64,000 bases of DNA from Winogradskyella thalassocola (GTDB lineage: Bacteria; Bacteroidota; Bacteroidia; Flavobacteriales; Flavobacteriaceae). The notes beneath the pieces were generated by a model. It searched no databases and was not told the origin of the DNA. It saw only the letters and a program-made list of their open reading frames with translations. The stretch covers positions 23,396-87,395 of the forward strand of contig NZ_FNCZ01000005.1 of assembly GCF_900099995.1 (NCBI RefSeq), written 5' to 3'. Below, piece after piece: positions 1-8,378 of the stretch; the first letter of the stretch is position 1; each line of letters starts with the position of its first letter. The position numbers and the translations under genes are program-made.

Positions 1-858
1 CGTGTTTTAGATAACTTTTCTAATGGTCATCGCGAAAACTTAACTGAATTTATGGATAACCCAGCCTTCGAATTGATAGAAGGTGATATTCGTGATTTAG
101 AGACCTGTAAAAACGCTATGGAAGGCATAGATTATGTCTCTCACCAAGCCGCTTTAGGTTCTGTGCCGCGTTCTATTAACGATCCGGCAACGACGAATGA
201 GGTTAATATATCTGGGTTTTTAAATATGATGATTGCGTTGAAAGATAGCTCAACCGTAAAACGTATGGTCTATGCGGCGTCTAGCTCAACGTATGGAGAT
301 AGTAAAGCATTACCTAAAATGGAAGATACAATAGGGAAACCTTTATCTCCTTATGCCGTTACAAAATATGTAAACGAATTGTATGCTGATGTATTTGGTA
401 CTACTTATGATACTGATGTTATTGGCTTACGCTATTTTAATGTGTTTGGACCAAAACAAAGTCCGGATGGTGCCTATGCAGCAGTAATTCCATTATTTAT
501 GCAAGCGCTTAAAGATAATGAGCCTTCTAAAATTAATGGTGATGGTGAGCAAACCAGAGACTTTACATTTATAGATAATGTTGTTCAGGCTAATGTAAAA
601 GGGTTTTTCGCATCAAAAGAGGCTAAGAATGAGGTCTTTAATGTGGCTTGTGGTGAGCGTATTACTATTAACTACTTATGGGAATCTTTACGCATTGCCG
701 CCAATTCTGAATTAAAAGCTATTTACGGACCTAATAGACAAGGTGATGTTAGAGATTCTTTAGCAGATATTTCTAAAGCGCAAAACTTGTTAGGGTATGA
801 ACCAAAATATACCGTAAGAGAAGGTTTGAAGATTACTTGGGATTCGTTTGATTCTTAA
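1..858 (+). CDS. NAD-dependent UDP-sugar epimerase (5' end outside window)
   Basis: The frame is open from base 1, so the gene begins upstream and the first in-window ATG at 52 is internal. About 285 residues are visible; family members have about 320-345, so mainly the NAD-binding Rossmann glycine motif is missing. The short-chain dehydrogenase/reductase active site is present: a serine in SSSTYG and the Tyr-Lys pair in PYAVTKYVNEL. It resembles UDP-GlcNAc/UDP-glucose 4-epimerases of the WbpP/TviC type, which supply galacto-configured sugar nucleotides for surface polysaccharides. That fits the glycosyltransferase locus that follows. The family is secure; the exact substrate is inferred. Confidence 0.88.
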   Translation, partial: RVLDNFSNGHRENLTEFMDNPAFELIEGDIRDLETCKNAMEGIDYVSHQAALGSVPRSINDPATTNEVNISGFLNMMIALKDSSTVKRMVYAASSSTYGDSKALPKMEDTIGKPLSPYAVTKYVNELYADVFGTTYDTDVIGLRYFNVFGPKQSPDGAYAAVIPLFMQALKDNEPSKINGDGEQTRDFTFIDNVVQANVKGFFASKEAKNEVFNVACGERITINYLWESLRIAANSELKAIYGPNRQGDVRDSLADISKAQNLLGYEPKYTVREGLKITWDSFDS

Positions 859-876
859 TATACGCTCTTCTGCGTG

Positions 877-1258
877 TTGAACACTCCTTTCTTCATCTCG
901 TTCCTCGGGAATTCATACCCCTCTTTTCTCAAAGAGGGGAGCAGGCTGAGGAGGTATCTGTTATAATTGTTTACTGGATTTTACTTTTTTGATTATTTAA
1001 ACATCTTTGAAAAAAAAGAGGGGAGCGGGATTAGGTACTTTTTCTTGACATTGACTTCGGGATTATACTTTTATTAAAAACTGCGGGGAGAGTTGTGGTA
1101 AGTGTTTAGTTTTATTTAGAATTCTTTTTTTTTCTAAATTGAACTAGAAACTAGGTCGTTTATACAATTTAATTTGGTCTCCAATATGTGCTCCTCCCTT
1201 TAGTCAAAGGGAGGTGGCTGAACCGCCGTAGAAGGTTCAGACGGTGGGTTTGATTTTA
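877..1258. repeat. Left copy of diverged direct repeat flanking the DUF559 gene
   Basis: This gene-free stretch resembles 1680-1980 block by block. Both begin with TTGAACAC, then carry a hairpin with a 9-bp stem (CCCCTCTTT/AAAGAGGGG, here 918-926 and 931-939). Both share GAGAGTTGTGGT in the middle. Both end with a second hairpin (CCTCCCTTT/AAAGGGAGG, here 1193-1201 and 1206-1214) followed by GTGGCTGAACCGCCG and ACGGTGGGTTTGATTTTAT. The last 70 bases are the best conserved. I see no gene between 859 and 1266. Confidence 0.75.
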
Positions 1259-1266
1259 TATTCATA

Positions 1267-1635
1267 TTACTTAGTTTTAAAATTAACTTGTATTTCCCCT
1301 AAAACAGATGGAAGCGCATCAAAAACCATCTTGTTTTCAAAACGAATGACTTTGTAGCCTAAATTTTCTAAGTATTGCGTTCTTTTTTTATCGTATTCTT
1401 GTGCTTTTGGATTGTTGTGAATTTCTCCATCCAATTCTATAATTAACTTTTCAGCAGCACAGTAGAAATCAACTATGTAATAACCAATGCTGTGTTGTCT
1501 TTGAAATTTTCTATTGCTGAGTTGTCTTGATTTTAAATGTTTCCATAACTGCGCTTCTGAAGGTGTTAAGTTGTTTCTTAATGCCCTTCTGTATTCTTGT
1601 AATGCTTTTTTGGTATGGGTATTTTGTTTTGGCAT
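1267..1635 (-). CDS. DUF559 (Vsr-like) endonuclease-domain protein
   Basis: This 122-residue protein is the typical size for stand-alone DUF559 proteins, which have a restriction-endonuclease-like fold related to very-short-patch-repair nucleases. The core runs from FQRQHSIGYYIVDFYC (about 44-59) through LIIELDGEIH (64-73) to YKVIRFEN (94-101). Asp56, Asp69 and Glu71 are plausible metal ligands. It is the only minus-strand gene in the first 39 kb and splits an otherwise co-directional locus. Diverged direct repeats with hairpins lie on both sides. The biological role of such proteins is not established; association with a small mobile or repeat element is inferred from the context. Confidence 0.8.
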   Translation of the reverse strand: MPKQNTHTKKALQEYRRALRNNLTPSEAQLWKHLKSRQLSNRKFQRQHSIGYYIVDFYCAAEKLIIELDGEIHNNPKAQEYDKKRTQYLENLGYKVIRFENKMVFDALPSVLGEIQVNFKTK

Positions 1636-1679
1636 GAATTAAAAATAAGGAATTTTATTCAGAGGTTTAACTTAACTTT

Positions 1680-1980
1680 TTGAACACCCCTTTTCTTTAC
1701 CTTCGTTCCTTCGGTAAATTCATTCCCCTCTTTGAAGGAAAGAGGGGAGCTGGCTTAAATTGTCCTTTTAGACATTGTTTTCTGTATTTTGCTTCTTTAA
1801 TTATTTGTACTTCTTTACAAAAAAGAGGAGAGTTGTGGTTGGTGGTTTACTTTATAATTTTGAACCAGAGAGTTTGTCGTTTAACTCACTCACCTTAGTT
1901 TACTATATGTGCTCCTCTTTTTAGTCAAAGGGAGGTGGCTGAACCGCCGAAGACCGTTTAGACGGTGGGTTTGATTTTAT
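1680..1980. repeat. Right copy of diverged direct repeat flanking the DUF559 gene
   Basis: This is the shorter counterpart of 877-1258. It has the same CCCCTCTTT/AAAGAGGGG hairpin (1725-1733 and 1739-1747), GAGAGTTGTGGT, and a second hairpin (1914-1922 with 1927-1935, two G-T pairs). The same GTGGCTGAACCGCCG block follows. An open frame across it (1680-1898) has no protein-like composition. The rest of the gap, 1981-2102, is the AT-rich leader of the next gene, where I see no convincing promoter box. Confidence 0.75.
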
Positions 1981-2102
1981 CATAAATCACAACACGTTAA
2001 AATCATATTTTATTCTAGCGGCCTTGTTTTAGATTCTTAATGGAATTAGTATATTAGCCCTATTGAAAAAAAGGATGTTTTCCTTAATATTTGTAACTAT
2101 AC

Positions 2103-2948
2103 ATGGCCTTAGAAACTCGAGTTTATCAAAAACAAAGAACCATAAAATTTGGTACGCTTTTAAAAGCGAGCTTAAGCGATATGTTTCAATCACGGTTTTT
2201 AGCACGGCAATTAGCAGAACGAGATATCAAAGCCATGTACCGCCAATCTTATTTGGGTATTGTTTGGGCTTTTATTATGCCGTTAACCACTGCTGCTGTG
2301 TGGATTTTCTTGAATAGTAGTGGTACTATTAAATTGTCTGATACTGGGATTCCGTACCCTGTGTATGCGTTTTCTGGAACCTTAATTTGGTCTATAATTG
2401 TGGCTTCTATCAATTCTCCGATGACGAGTACACAAGCGGCGAAGGGTATTTTAACTAAAATTAATTTTCCTAAAGAGGCCTTATTGCTCTCTGGTATTTA
2501 TAAATTGTTATTTGACACGTCTATTAAAATACTAATACTAGTTGTATTTGTTATTATTTATGGTGTTGGTTTGCAATGGAGTTTACTGTTGTTCCCAATA
2601 GCTATTTTGGGTGCTATTATTTTTGGAACCACTGTGGGCTTGTTTTTAACTCCTTTAGGGCTATTATATAAAGATATTGGTAAAATTATAACGTTTAGCA
2701 TGCAGTTTTTAATGTATGTGACTCCTGTTGTTTATGCGATTCCTAAAACTGGCATTATGAAAACAATAATGACTTGGAATCCTATAACACCGATTCTATT
2801 AACGGCTAGAGATTTGGTTGTAGGGTTTACACCAGAGTATCTCAATTATTTTTTGGTGGTACTTGCTATTTGTATTCCGTTTTTATTTTTAGGGTTGATT
2901 ATTTATCGTATTTCAATTCCTATTATTGTGGAGCGGTTGAGTGCGTAG
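2103..2948 (+). CDS. wzm: ABC-2 type polysaccharide/O-antigen exporter permease (Wzm-like)
   Basis: This 281-residue inner-membrane protein has an N-terminal cytoplasmic segment with RDIKAMYRQSYLGIVWAFIM, the usual entry into the first membrane helix of Wzm/TagG/RfbA permeases. About six hydrophobic helices follow, with the typical TPLGLLYKDIGK loop before the fourth (about residues 185-200). It should form a dimer with the Wzt ATPase encoded at 3129 and export undecaprenyl-linked glycan. The ATG at 2103 gives the normal family length. The gap of 180 bp to wzt is long for such a pair and is filled by a repeat module. Confidence 0.92.
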   Translation: MALETRVYQKQRTIKFGTLLKASLSDMFQSRFLARQLAERDIKAMYRQSYLGIVWAFIMPLTTAAVWIFLNSSGTIKLSDTGIPYPVYAFSGTLIWSIIVASINSPMTSTQAAKGILTKINFPKEALLLSGIYKLLFDTSIKILILVVFVIIYGVGLQWSLLLFPIAILGAIIFGTTVGLFLTPLGLLYKDIGKIITFSMQFLMYVTPVVYAIPKTGIMKTIMTWNPITPILLTARDLVVGFTPEYLNYFLVVLAICIPFLFLGLIIYRISIPIIVERLSA

Positions 2949-2957
2949 TTGGTTGAG

Positions 2958-3064
2958 AGTCGTTAGTAAAAAGTGTAAAGTAGGAAGTAGGAAGAAAACC
3001 CTTCCGTCTTTGTTTTCTTTGATGGAAAACAAATTCACCTTTCCTTAAAAATAAGGGAAGAGCT
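2958..3064 (+). repeat. Composite repeat module A (period-7 AGT array plus double hairpin)
   Basis: AGT occurs at 2958, 2965, 2972, 2979 and 2986, exactly seven bases apart, starting 10 bases after the wzm stop. A conserved element follows: AACCCTTCCGTCTTTG (from about 2997), a perfect 9-bp stem TTTGTTTTC/GAAAACAAA (3009-3017 and 3025-3033), and an 8-bp stem CTTTCCTT/AAGGGAAG (3039-3046 and 3053-3060). Related modules occur at 22283, 23728 and 31347. Confidence 0.75.
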
Positions 3065-3128
3065 TATTGAAGTAAAAAAAGTTTAGCGTTTAAGATAAAG
3101 AATTTAGAAAGAAAGACCAAAACATTAC

Positions 3129-4352
3129 ATGTCTGATAAAAATGAAATAATAGCTGATGATGCTGTCCTTGTAAAGGTAGAGGGTTTGAGTAAAAAGTTT
3201 TGCAAAGATCTTAAAACTAGCCTTTGGTATGGACTAAAAGATTTGGTGAGTGGAGTCTCTGGCTCTAGTGAAGACCGATTATTGCGGCCTAAGGAGTTTT
3301 GGGCGGTTAAAGATATTAGTTTTGAGTTGAGACGAGGTGAATGTTTAGGCTTAATTGGGCATAATGGTGCTGGTAAGAGTACCTTATTAAAAATACTTAA
3401 CGGACTTATTAATCCTGATGCAGGTAAAGTAACTATAAAAGGGCGAGTAGGTGCACTTATAGAATTAGGTGCTGGTTTTAACCCTATCCTTAGCGGGCGC
3501 GAAAACATTTATAATAATGGAGCTATTTTAGGTTTTAGCCGTAAAGAAATAGATAGTAAGTTAGAAACAATTATTGCCTTTGCAGAGCTTGAAGAATTTA
3601 TAGACATGCCTGTACAACATTACAGTTCTGGTATGAAAGTGCGTTTGGGGTTTGCTATAGCAGCTCAAATGGAACCTGATGTGTTAATTATAGATGAAGT
3701 ATTGGCGGTTGGGGACTTAGGGTTTGTGTTAAAATGTTTTAAAACCATTGATACTATTCTGCCACATACGGCTGTGATTTTTGTATCTCATAGTATGCCT
3801 ATGGTGTCTCGAATTTGCAGTCAAATAATCTTAATGGATAGAGGCGAGGTAAAATTTCAAGGTCCAGATGTAAGTCGCGCCATTGATTTATATTATAACC
3901 GTTTTGCTAACAATGAAAGTGGGGTCGTTTTTACTGATGACTCTATAATATTAGAAAAAATTGAATTACTAAAACCTGAAAGTATTCTAGAAGGTATCCC
4001 ACAAATTAGTTGGGGTGATAATTTAAAACTGTATTTTAAATTTAAAGCAATAAAGGAAATTGGGGTGCCTCAAATTTCAATTTTTATCATGGATAAGGAG
4101 CAAAGGCCAGTGGCTATGTTTGTTAGAAACTCTAATGAATTAAGTATGGAAGGAAGAGATTTATTATTTACTGTTGAGCATGAGGGAATAAACCTATCCA
4201 AAGGTATATACTCAATAAATATAACAGTACTTGCGGACAAGAGAAAAGAACCCATATTAAGAGTTAATAATTTACTGGTATTTCAAGTGCTTCAAAAAGA
4301 TGAAATTTGGGCTCCTTTCTTGCTGAAGTCTAAATATGAAATGGCTCAATAA
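3129..4352 (+). CDS. wzt: ABC transporter ATPase for polysaccharide export (Wzt-like)
   Basis: This 407-residue ATPase pairs with the Wzm-like permease. The nucleotide-binding domain spans about residues 10-250: Walker A GHNGAGKST (77-85), signature YSSGMK (165-170), Walker B VLIIDE (185-190) and switch histidine 221. The sequence REN-IYNNGAILG is typical of the polysaccharide/teichoic-acid exporter subfamily (TagH, RfbB, Wzt). Residues about 260-407 form an extra C-terminal domain like the carbohydrate-binding domain of Wzt proteins, which in characterised O-antigen systems recognises the chain terminus. A cap modification on the glycan is therefore possible, and sulfo-, methyl- and pyruvyltransferase candidates lie nearby. 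Confidence 0.93.
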   Translation: MSDKNEIIADDAVLVKVEGLSKKFCKDLKTSLWYGLKDLVSGVSGSSEDRLLRPKEFWAVKDISFELRRGECLGLIGHNGAGKSTLLKILNGLINPDAGKVTIKGRVGALIELGAGFNPILSGRENIYNNGAILGFSRKEIDSKLETIIAFAELEEFIDMPVQHYSSGMKVRLGFAIAAQMEPDVLIIDEVLAVGDLGFVLKCFKTIDTILPHTAVIFVSHSMPMVSRICSQIILMDRGEVKFQGPDVSRAIDLYYNRFANNESGVVFTDDSIILEKIELLKPESILEGIPQISWGDNLKLYFKFKAIKEIGVPQISIFIMDKEQRPVAMFVRNSNELSMEGRDLLFTVEHEGINLSKGIYSINITVLADKRKEPILRVNNLLVFQVLQKDEIWAPFLLKSKYEMAQ

Positions 4353-4385
4353 ATAATATATAAAAATTATTAAAAAATAAGTATA

Positions 4386-5663
4386 ATGAAAACAATGGTG
4401 ATAGGTCTTGGGCCAGAATATAATTATGATATTTCTAATCATGCTTTATGGAGTTCTGAAAATACAAGATATGCGAGTAATCATGGAGCTAGTTTGATTT
4501 CTAGGACTTTAATAGATTTTTTTAATGCAGATTATATTGATGATTTTTCAAAAATAGAAGACTATAGAAATACATATGATTTATGTGTAGTAGCCTTTGC
4601 AACTCATGTCACTAATTGGAGAGATGTATCTTTATATACTGATTTTGTTAAAGATTTAAAAATAAAGACAGTAGCATTTTCGTTAGGGATTCAAGATTAT
4701 TCTGCGGGTAGCTCAATGGTTAATGACATCCACCATTCTTTAAAAGACTTATTAAATTATGTAGTGGAATCTTCTGGTTATTTAGGTGTGAGAGGTCCGC
4801 ATACAGCTTCTGTACTTCTGAAATCAGGCTTTGATCCTGAAAATATTGTTAATTTTGGTTGTCCAACTTTATTTGCTCCTTTAAATAGAGATTTGAAAAT
4901 TGAAAAGAAGAAAACTTTTAAAAATCCCCTAGTTGTTTATCACAGAACAATGGCAGATTTAAATGAGAGTTTATTAAACGATGTAAAAATTTTAGGACAA
5001 GATTTTTTAGATGAAGTTGTGTTTGTTGAAGCTGTGGATAATGAGCAAGTTGTAAAAAAGGCAGAACTTGGAAATTATAAATTACATAAGAATGGGGAAA
5101 ATGCTTTAACTCATATTAAATCTAGAGGAATGTTTGTCCATACATTTGACGAATGGTATGCAGAAGTAGCAAAACATGATTTTGTTTTAGGAGCCAGATT
5201 ACATGGCTGTGTTGCAGCTTTAATACAAGGGATTCCTGCAGTAATGATTGCTAGAGACGTAAGGGTAGAAGAGATTGCTGAGTTTTATAAAATACCTTAT
5301 ATAAAATATGAGGATATTGGAAATTTGTCTATTCAAGATATTTTTGATCAAGCTGATTATTCTGAATTCAATAATTTATACAAACATAGATTTGATAATT
5401 TTATGAAATTAATGGCTGACTTAAATTTGTCAGATAATTTGTCATTTGAAATTAAAGAACCATCAGCATATTGGTACAACAAAGAAGATTTAAATGCGAA
5501 TACCAAAATCTTATTTAGAGATTTAGCTCAATTGTCGGAAAGATTAAATCATTTGGAAAAAAAGCAGCATAGAGAACTTATCAAAATTTCTAAAAAAATA
5601 GATAAAATTACGAATACGTTTAGAAAAATACCTGGCTATAATTTTTTTAAGAAAACCCTTTAA
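4386..5663 (+). CDS. Polysaccharide pyruvyl transferase family protein
   Basis: This 425-residue protein carries the pyruvyltransferase-family layout: NHGASLISRTL near residue 31, GVRGPHTASVLLKSGF (about 135-150), a GCPTLF motif around 158, and the C-terminal LGARLHGCVAALIQGIPAV block (about 271-289) whose His binds substrate in family members. Characterised members move pyruvate from phosphoenolpyruvate to a sugar hydroxyl as a ketal. The tail (about 375-425) is lysine-rich and probably coiled coil. It sits 33 bp after wzt and 5 bp before an aminotransferase gene. Family assignment is good; the acceptor sugar is unknown. Confidence 0.82.
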   Translation: MKTMVIGLGPEYNYDISNHALWSSENTRYASNHGASLISRTLIDFFNADYIDDFSKIEDYRNTYDLCVVAFATHVTNWRDVSLYTDFVKDLKIKTVAFSLGIQDYSAGSSMVNDIHHSLKDLLNYVVESSGYLGVRGPHTASVLLKSGFDPENIVNFGCPTLFAPLNRDLKIEKKKTFKNPLVVYHRTMADLNESLLNDVKILGQDFLDEVVFVEAVDNEQVVKKAELGNYKLHKNGENALTHIKSRGMFVHTFDEWYAEVAKHDFVLGARLHGCVAALIQGIPAVMIARDVRVEEIAEFYKIPYIKYEDIGNLSIQDIFDQADYSEFNNLYKHRFDNFMKLMADLNLSDNLSFEIKEPSAYWYNKEDLNANTKILFRDLAQLSERLNHLEKKQHRELIKISKKIDKITNTFRKIPGYNFFKKTL

Positions 5664-5668
5664 TCTAT

Positions 5669-6742
5669 ATGATTAACGTCACCAAAACATTTTTACCAGA
5701 GCAATCTGAGTATCAAGCAATTTTGAAACGTGCTTGGGATACAGGATGGATGACTAACCGTGGGGTTTTGGTGAAAGAACTAGAAGATAAGTTAAAAGAA
5801 TTATTGAACGTGCCAAATGTTATTGCAATGACTAACGGCACGTTACCTTTACAAATTGCAATAAAAGCAATGGATTTATCTGGTGAAATTATAACGACTC
5901 CATTTAGTTATGTTGCTACTGCATCTAGTATAGCATGGGAACGTTGTGAACCTGTGTTTGTAGATATTCACCCAGAATATCTTACCATAGACGAAACGAA
6001 ATTAGAAGAAGCAATTACCTCTAGTACAACTGCGATTTTAGCGACTCATGTATTTGGGAACCCGTGTCACGTAGAAGCCATAGAAGCCATTGCCAAAAAA
6101 CATGATTTAAAAGTGATTTATGATGCAGCACATTGTTTTGGAGTTGCATATAAAGGACAATCGCTATTTAACTATGGAGACGCAAGTACTTGTAGTTTTC
6201 ACGCAACTAAAGTCTTTCATACAGGTGAGGGTGGTGCTGTTTTTACTAAAGACAAAGAATTATATAATACTTTTTTTGCAATGCATAATTTTGGACATGA
6301 TGGTCCAGAAGCATTTCAAAGTATAGGAATTAATGCTAAAATGAGCGAGTTACAAGGGGCAATGGGACTGGCCGTTTTACCCTATATGAAAAAGATTATT
6401 AATGCTCGAAGAACTATCTGTGAGATTTATAATGAAGCTTTTAAAGATACGGAGTTACAGTTGCTGAAATTACGTTCTGAAACTGAATGGAATTTTAGCT
6501 ATTTTCCAGTAATATTTAAAAGTGAAGAACAGTTATTAAGAGTAAAAGATGCTTTGAACTCTGCTCAAATTTTTCCAAGACGCTATTTTTATCCGAGTTT
6601 AAATACACTAGAGTATGTAAACAATGTAAAATGTCCAGAATCTGAATCGATTGCACCAAGAGTATTATGTTTACCTATGTATCCTGGTTTAACTATCTCA
6701 GATGTAAATAGAATATTAACTATAGTAATAGAAGAACTGTGA
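5669..6742 (+). CDS. DegT/DnrJ/EryC1/StrS aminotransferase (sugar aminotransferase)
   Basis: This 357-residue PLP enzyme matches the sugar aminotransferase family that converts keto-sugar nucleotides to amino sugars. Visible hallmarks are TNGTLPLQIA (about 55-64), Asp152 in VIYDAAHCFG (pyridine-nitrogen ligand), and the Schiff-base Lys181 in SFHATKVFHTGEGG. It overlaps the next gene by 4 bp (GTGA), so the two are probably co-translated. Of the three DegT-like proteins in a row here, this one is the most canonical and the most likely to be a true aminotransferase. Confidence 0.9.
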   Translation: MINVTKTFLPEQSEYQAILKRAWDTGWMTNRGVLVKELEDKLKELLNVPNVIAMTNGTLPLQIAIKAMDLSGEIITTPFSYVATASSIAWERCEPVFVDIHPEYLTIDETKLEEAITSSTTAILATHVFGNPCHVEAIEAIAKKHDLKVIYDAAHCFGVAYKGQSLFNYGDASTCSFHATKVFHTGEGGAVFTKDKELYNTFFAMHNFGHDGPEAFQSIGINAKMSELQGAMGLAVLPYMKKIINARRTICEIYNEAFKDTELQLLKLRSETEWNFSYFPVIFKSEEQLLRVKDALNSAQIFPRRYFYPSLNTLEYVNNVKCPESESIAPRVLCLPMYPGLTISDVNRILTIVIEEL

Positions 6743-7449
6743 AAGTAGCTATTATGCAACCTTATTTTTTGCCTTATTTGGGTTATTTTGCTTTACTTAA
6801 GCATACAGATTTGTTTATTTTATTTGATACGCCACAATATATTAGACATGGTTGGATTGAACGAAATAGAATTTTATCCTTAAAAGGAGAGCCTATTTAT
6901 ATTAAAGTTCCTTTAGTAAAGCACAAAAGGGATGCGGTGATAAATCATATTTTAATAAATAACTCATTACAATGGAAGCAGAAGATTTATGCACAATTAC
7001 AACATTATAAAAAGAAAGCTCCATATTATAATAATACTATTTTATTGTTAGATCGGATATTTGAAGATGAATATTATGATATTACTAGTTTAAATGCTAA
7101 GGCACTAACTATAATTTCTGAATATCTAGAGATTTCTACACCGATAAAAATTTGGTCTAAAATGGATGTAGAAATTGAAGCAGCAAACCATCCTGATGAA
7201 TGGGCTTTAAATATATGCAAAGCCATAGATGCGAAAACTTATTACAATCCTATTGGAGGTAAAGATTTTTTTAATAAAGAAAAATATACTAATGATAATG
7301 TTGTTCTTAAGTTTTTAGAGATTGAGCCTATTTCTTACAAACAATTTTCAAATGAATTTGAACCATTTTTGTCTATAATAGATGTTTTAATGTTTGTTGA
7401 TAAAAAAAGTATAATGGAAATGTTAACTCAAATAAAACTGATAGATTAA
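6739..7449 (+). CDS. WbqC-like family protein
   Basis: This 236-residue protein opens with VAIMQPYFLPYLGYFALL and continues with a GWIERNRIL segment, the diagnostic N-terminus of the WbqC family found in O-antigen and capsule clusters. The biochemical role of the family is not firmly established; genetic context links it to acylated or aminated sugars made by DegT-type enzymes. The start is GTG at 6739, inside the stop of the aminotransferase gene. The gene ends in TAATG, shared with the next start, so 5669-8378 forms a tight translational chain. Confidence 0.82.
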   Translation: MKVAIMQPYFLPYLGYFALLKHTDLFILFDTPQYIRHGWIERNRILSLKGEPIYIKVPLVKHKRDAVINHILINNSLQWKQKIYAQLQHYKKKAPYYNNTILLLDRIFEDEYYDITSLNAKALTIISEYLEISTPIKIWSKMDVEIEAANHPDEWALNICKAIDAKTYYNPIGGKDFFNKEKYTNDNVVLKFLEIEPISYKQFSNEFEPFLSIIDVLMFVDKKSIMEMLTQIKLID

Positions 7450-8378
7450 TGATAAGTAAATCAGCTGAAAATGTAAAAAATTTTCAAAAAGAATTATATT
7501 ATTTTAATTCTGCCAGAGAAGGATGGAATGCTATTTTGGAATCATCAAATTTGTCTAATAAGGTATTATTACCTTCATATATTGGTGTTACAGAAAGAGA
7601 AGGCTCGGGAATATTTGACCCAATAATTAATTCTAAGGTTTCTTATGATTTTTATGACTTGAATAATGATTTATCAGTTCCTTTGGATAAGATTACTTCT
7701 AAATTAGAGAATGGTGAATATGGTTTAGTTTTATTAGTTCATTATTTTGGTTTCAAAATAAAAAATATTGAAGAAATTGTAAAAATCTGTAAAGAAAATA
7801 AGATAATTATAGTTGAGGATTGTGCTCATTTATACAACTATAATTTATATAGTTATTCTAGGTGTGGTACTTATGGTGATTTCGTGTTTTATTCATTACA
7901 TAAATTTTTTCCAATGAAAAAAGGGGGAATGGTAATTAAGAATAATGAAAATATTAACCTGCTGTTTTCTGGAATTACTTTGGATGTAAACTATTCTTCA
8001 CAAGTTATAAAATATGACGTAAAGGCTATTGCGGACAAGCGTATAGAAAATTATAAATATTTAGACAAATTAATAAAAAATATTGAAGGTATCAAGCCTT
8101 TAATGAGTTTAGCTTTAGAAGATATTCCTCATAATTATCCAATTACTGTAAATAATAATTTAAGAGAAAAATTATACTTCTGGATGATTGAAAAAAATAT
8201 TACACTTATTGCATTATATTATCGTTTAATAAATCCAATCTCTAAAGATAAATATTCAAACACATATTATTTATCTAATAATATACTTAATTTACCTATT
8301 CACCAAGACATAAATAAAGTAGAGTTAGATAATCTAGCAGAATTGTTAGAAGAAGGTTTAAAGGAGTTAAAGAAATGA
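7449..8378 (+). CDS. Divergent DegT-like PLP-dependent aminotransferase
   Basis: This 309-residue protein keeps the fold-type-I PLP motifs: Asp124 in IIIVEDCAHLYN and a candidate PLP lysine, Lys152, in FYSLHKFFPMKKGGM. It is shorter than usual DegT enzymes (about 360-400). The substrate-binding segments are poorly conserved, so the reaction could be amination, dehydration or something else. The start ATG overlaps the previous stop by one base, and the gene overlaps the next by 4 bp. It is visibly more AT-rich than wzm and wzt, suggesting separate acquisition. Confidence 0.72.
   Translation: MISKSAENVKNFQKELYYFNSAREGWNAILESSNLSNKVLLPSYIGVTEREGSGIFDPIINSKVSYDFYDLNNDLSVPLDKITSKLENGEYGLVLLVHYFGFKIKNIEEIVKICKENKIIIVEDCAHLYNYNLYSYSRCGTYGDFVFYSLHKFFPMKKGGMVIKNNENINLLFSGITLDVNYSSQVIKYDVKAIADKRIENYKYLDKLIKNIEGIKPLMSLALEDIPHNYPITVNNNLREKLYFWMIEKNITLIALYYRLINPISKDKYSNTYYLSNNILNLPIHQDINKVELDNLAELLEEGLKELKK

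Noticed and set aside
1680..1898. Open frame of 72 codons on the + strand after the DUF559 gene
   Set aside because: It lies wholly within the direct-repeat copy with hairpins and has no protein-like pattern.
877..1980. Considered as an insertion sequence
   Set aside because: There is no transposase, and the flanking repeats are direct and diverged rather than terminal inverted repeats.
2063..2317. Frame overlapping the 5' part of wzm
   Set aside because: Shadow of wzm, which has clear permease motifs in the other frame.
3125..3508. 127-codon antisense frame within wzt
   Set aside because: Antisense shadow of the Walker A region; no independent support.
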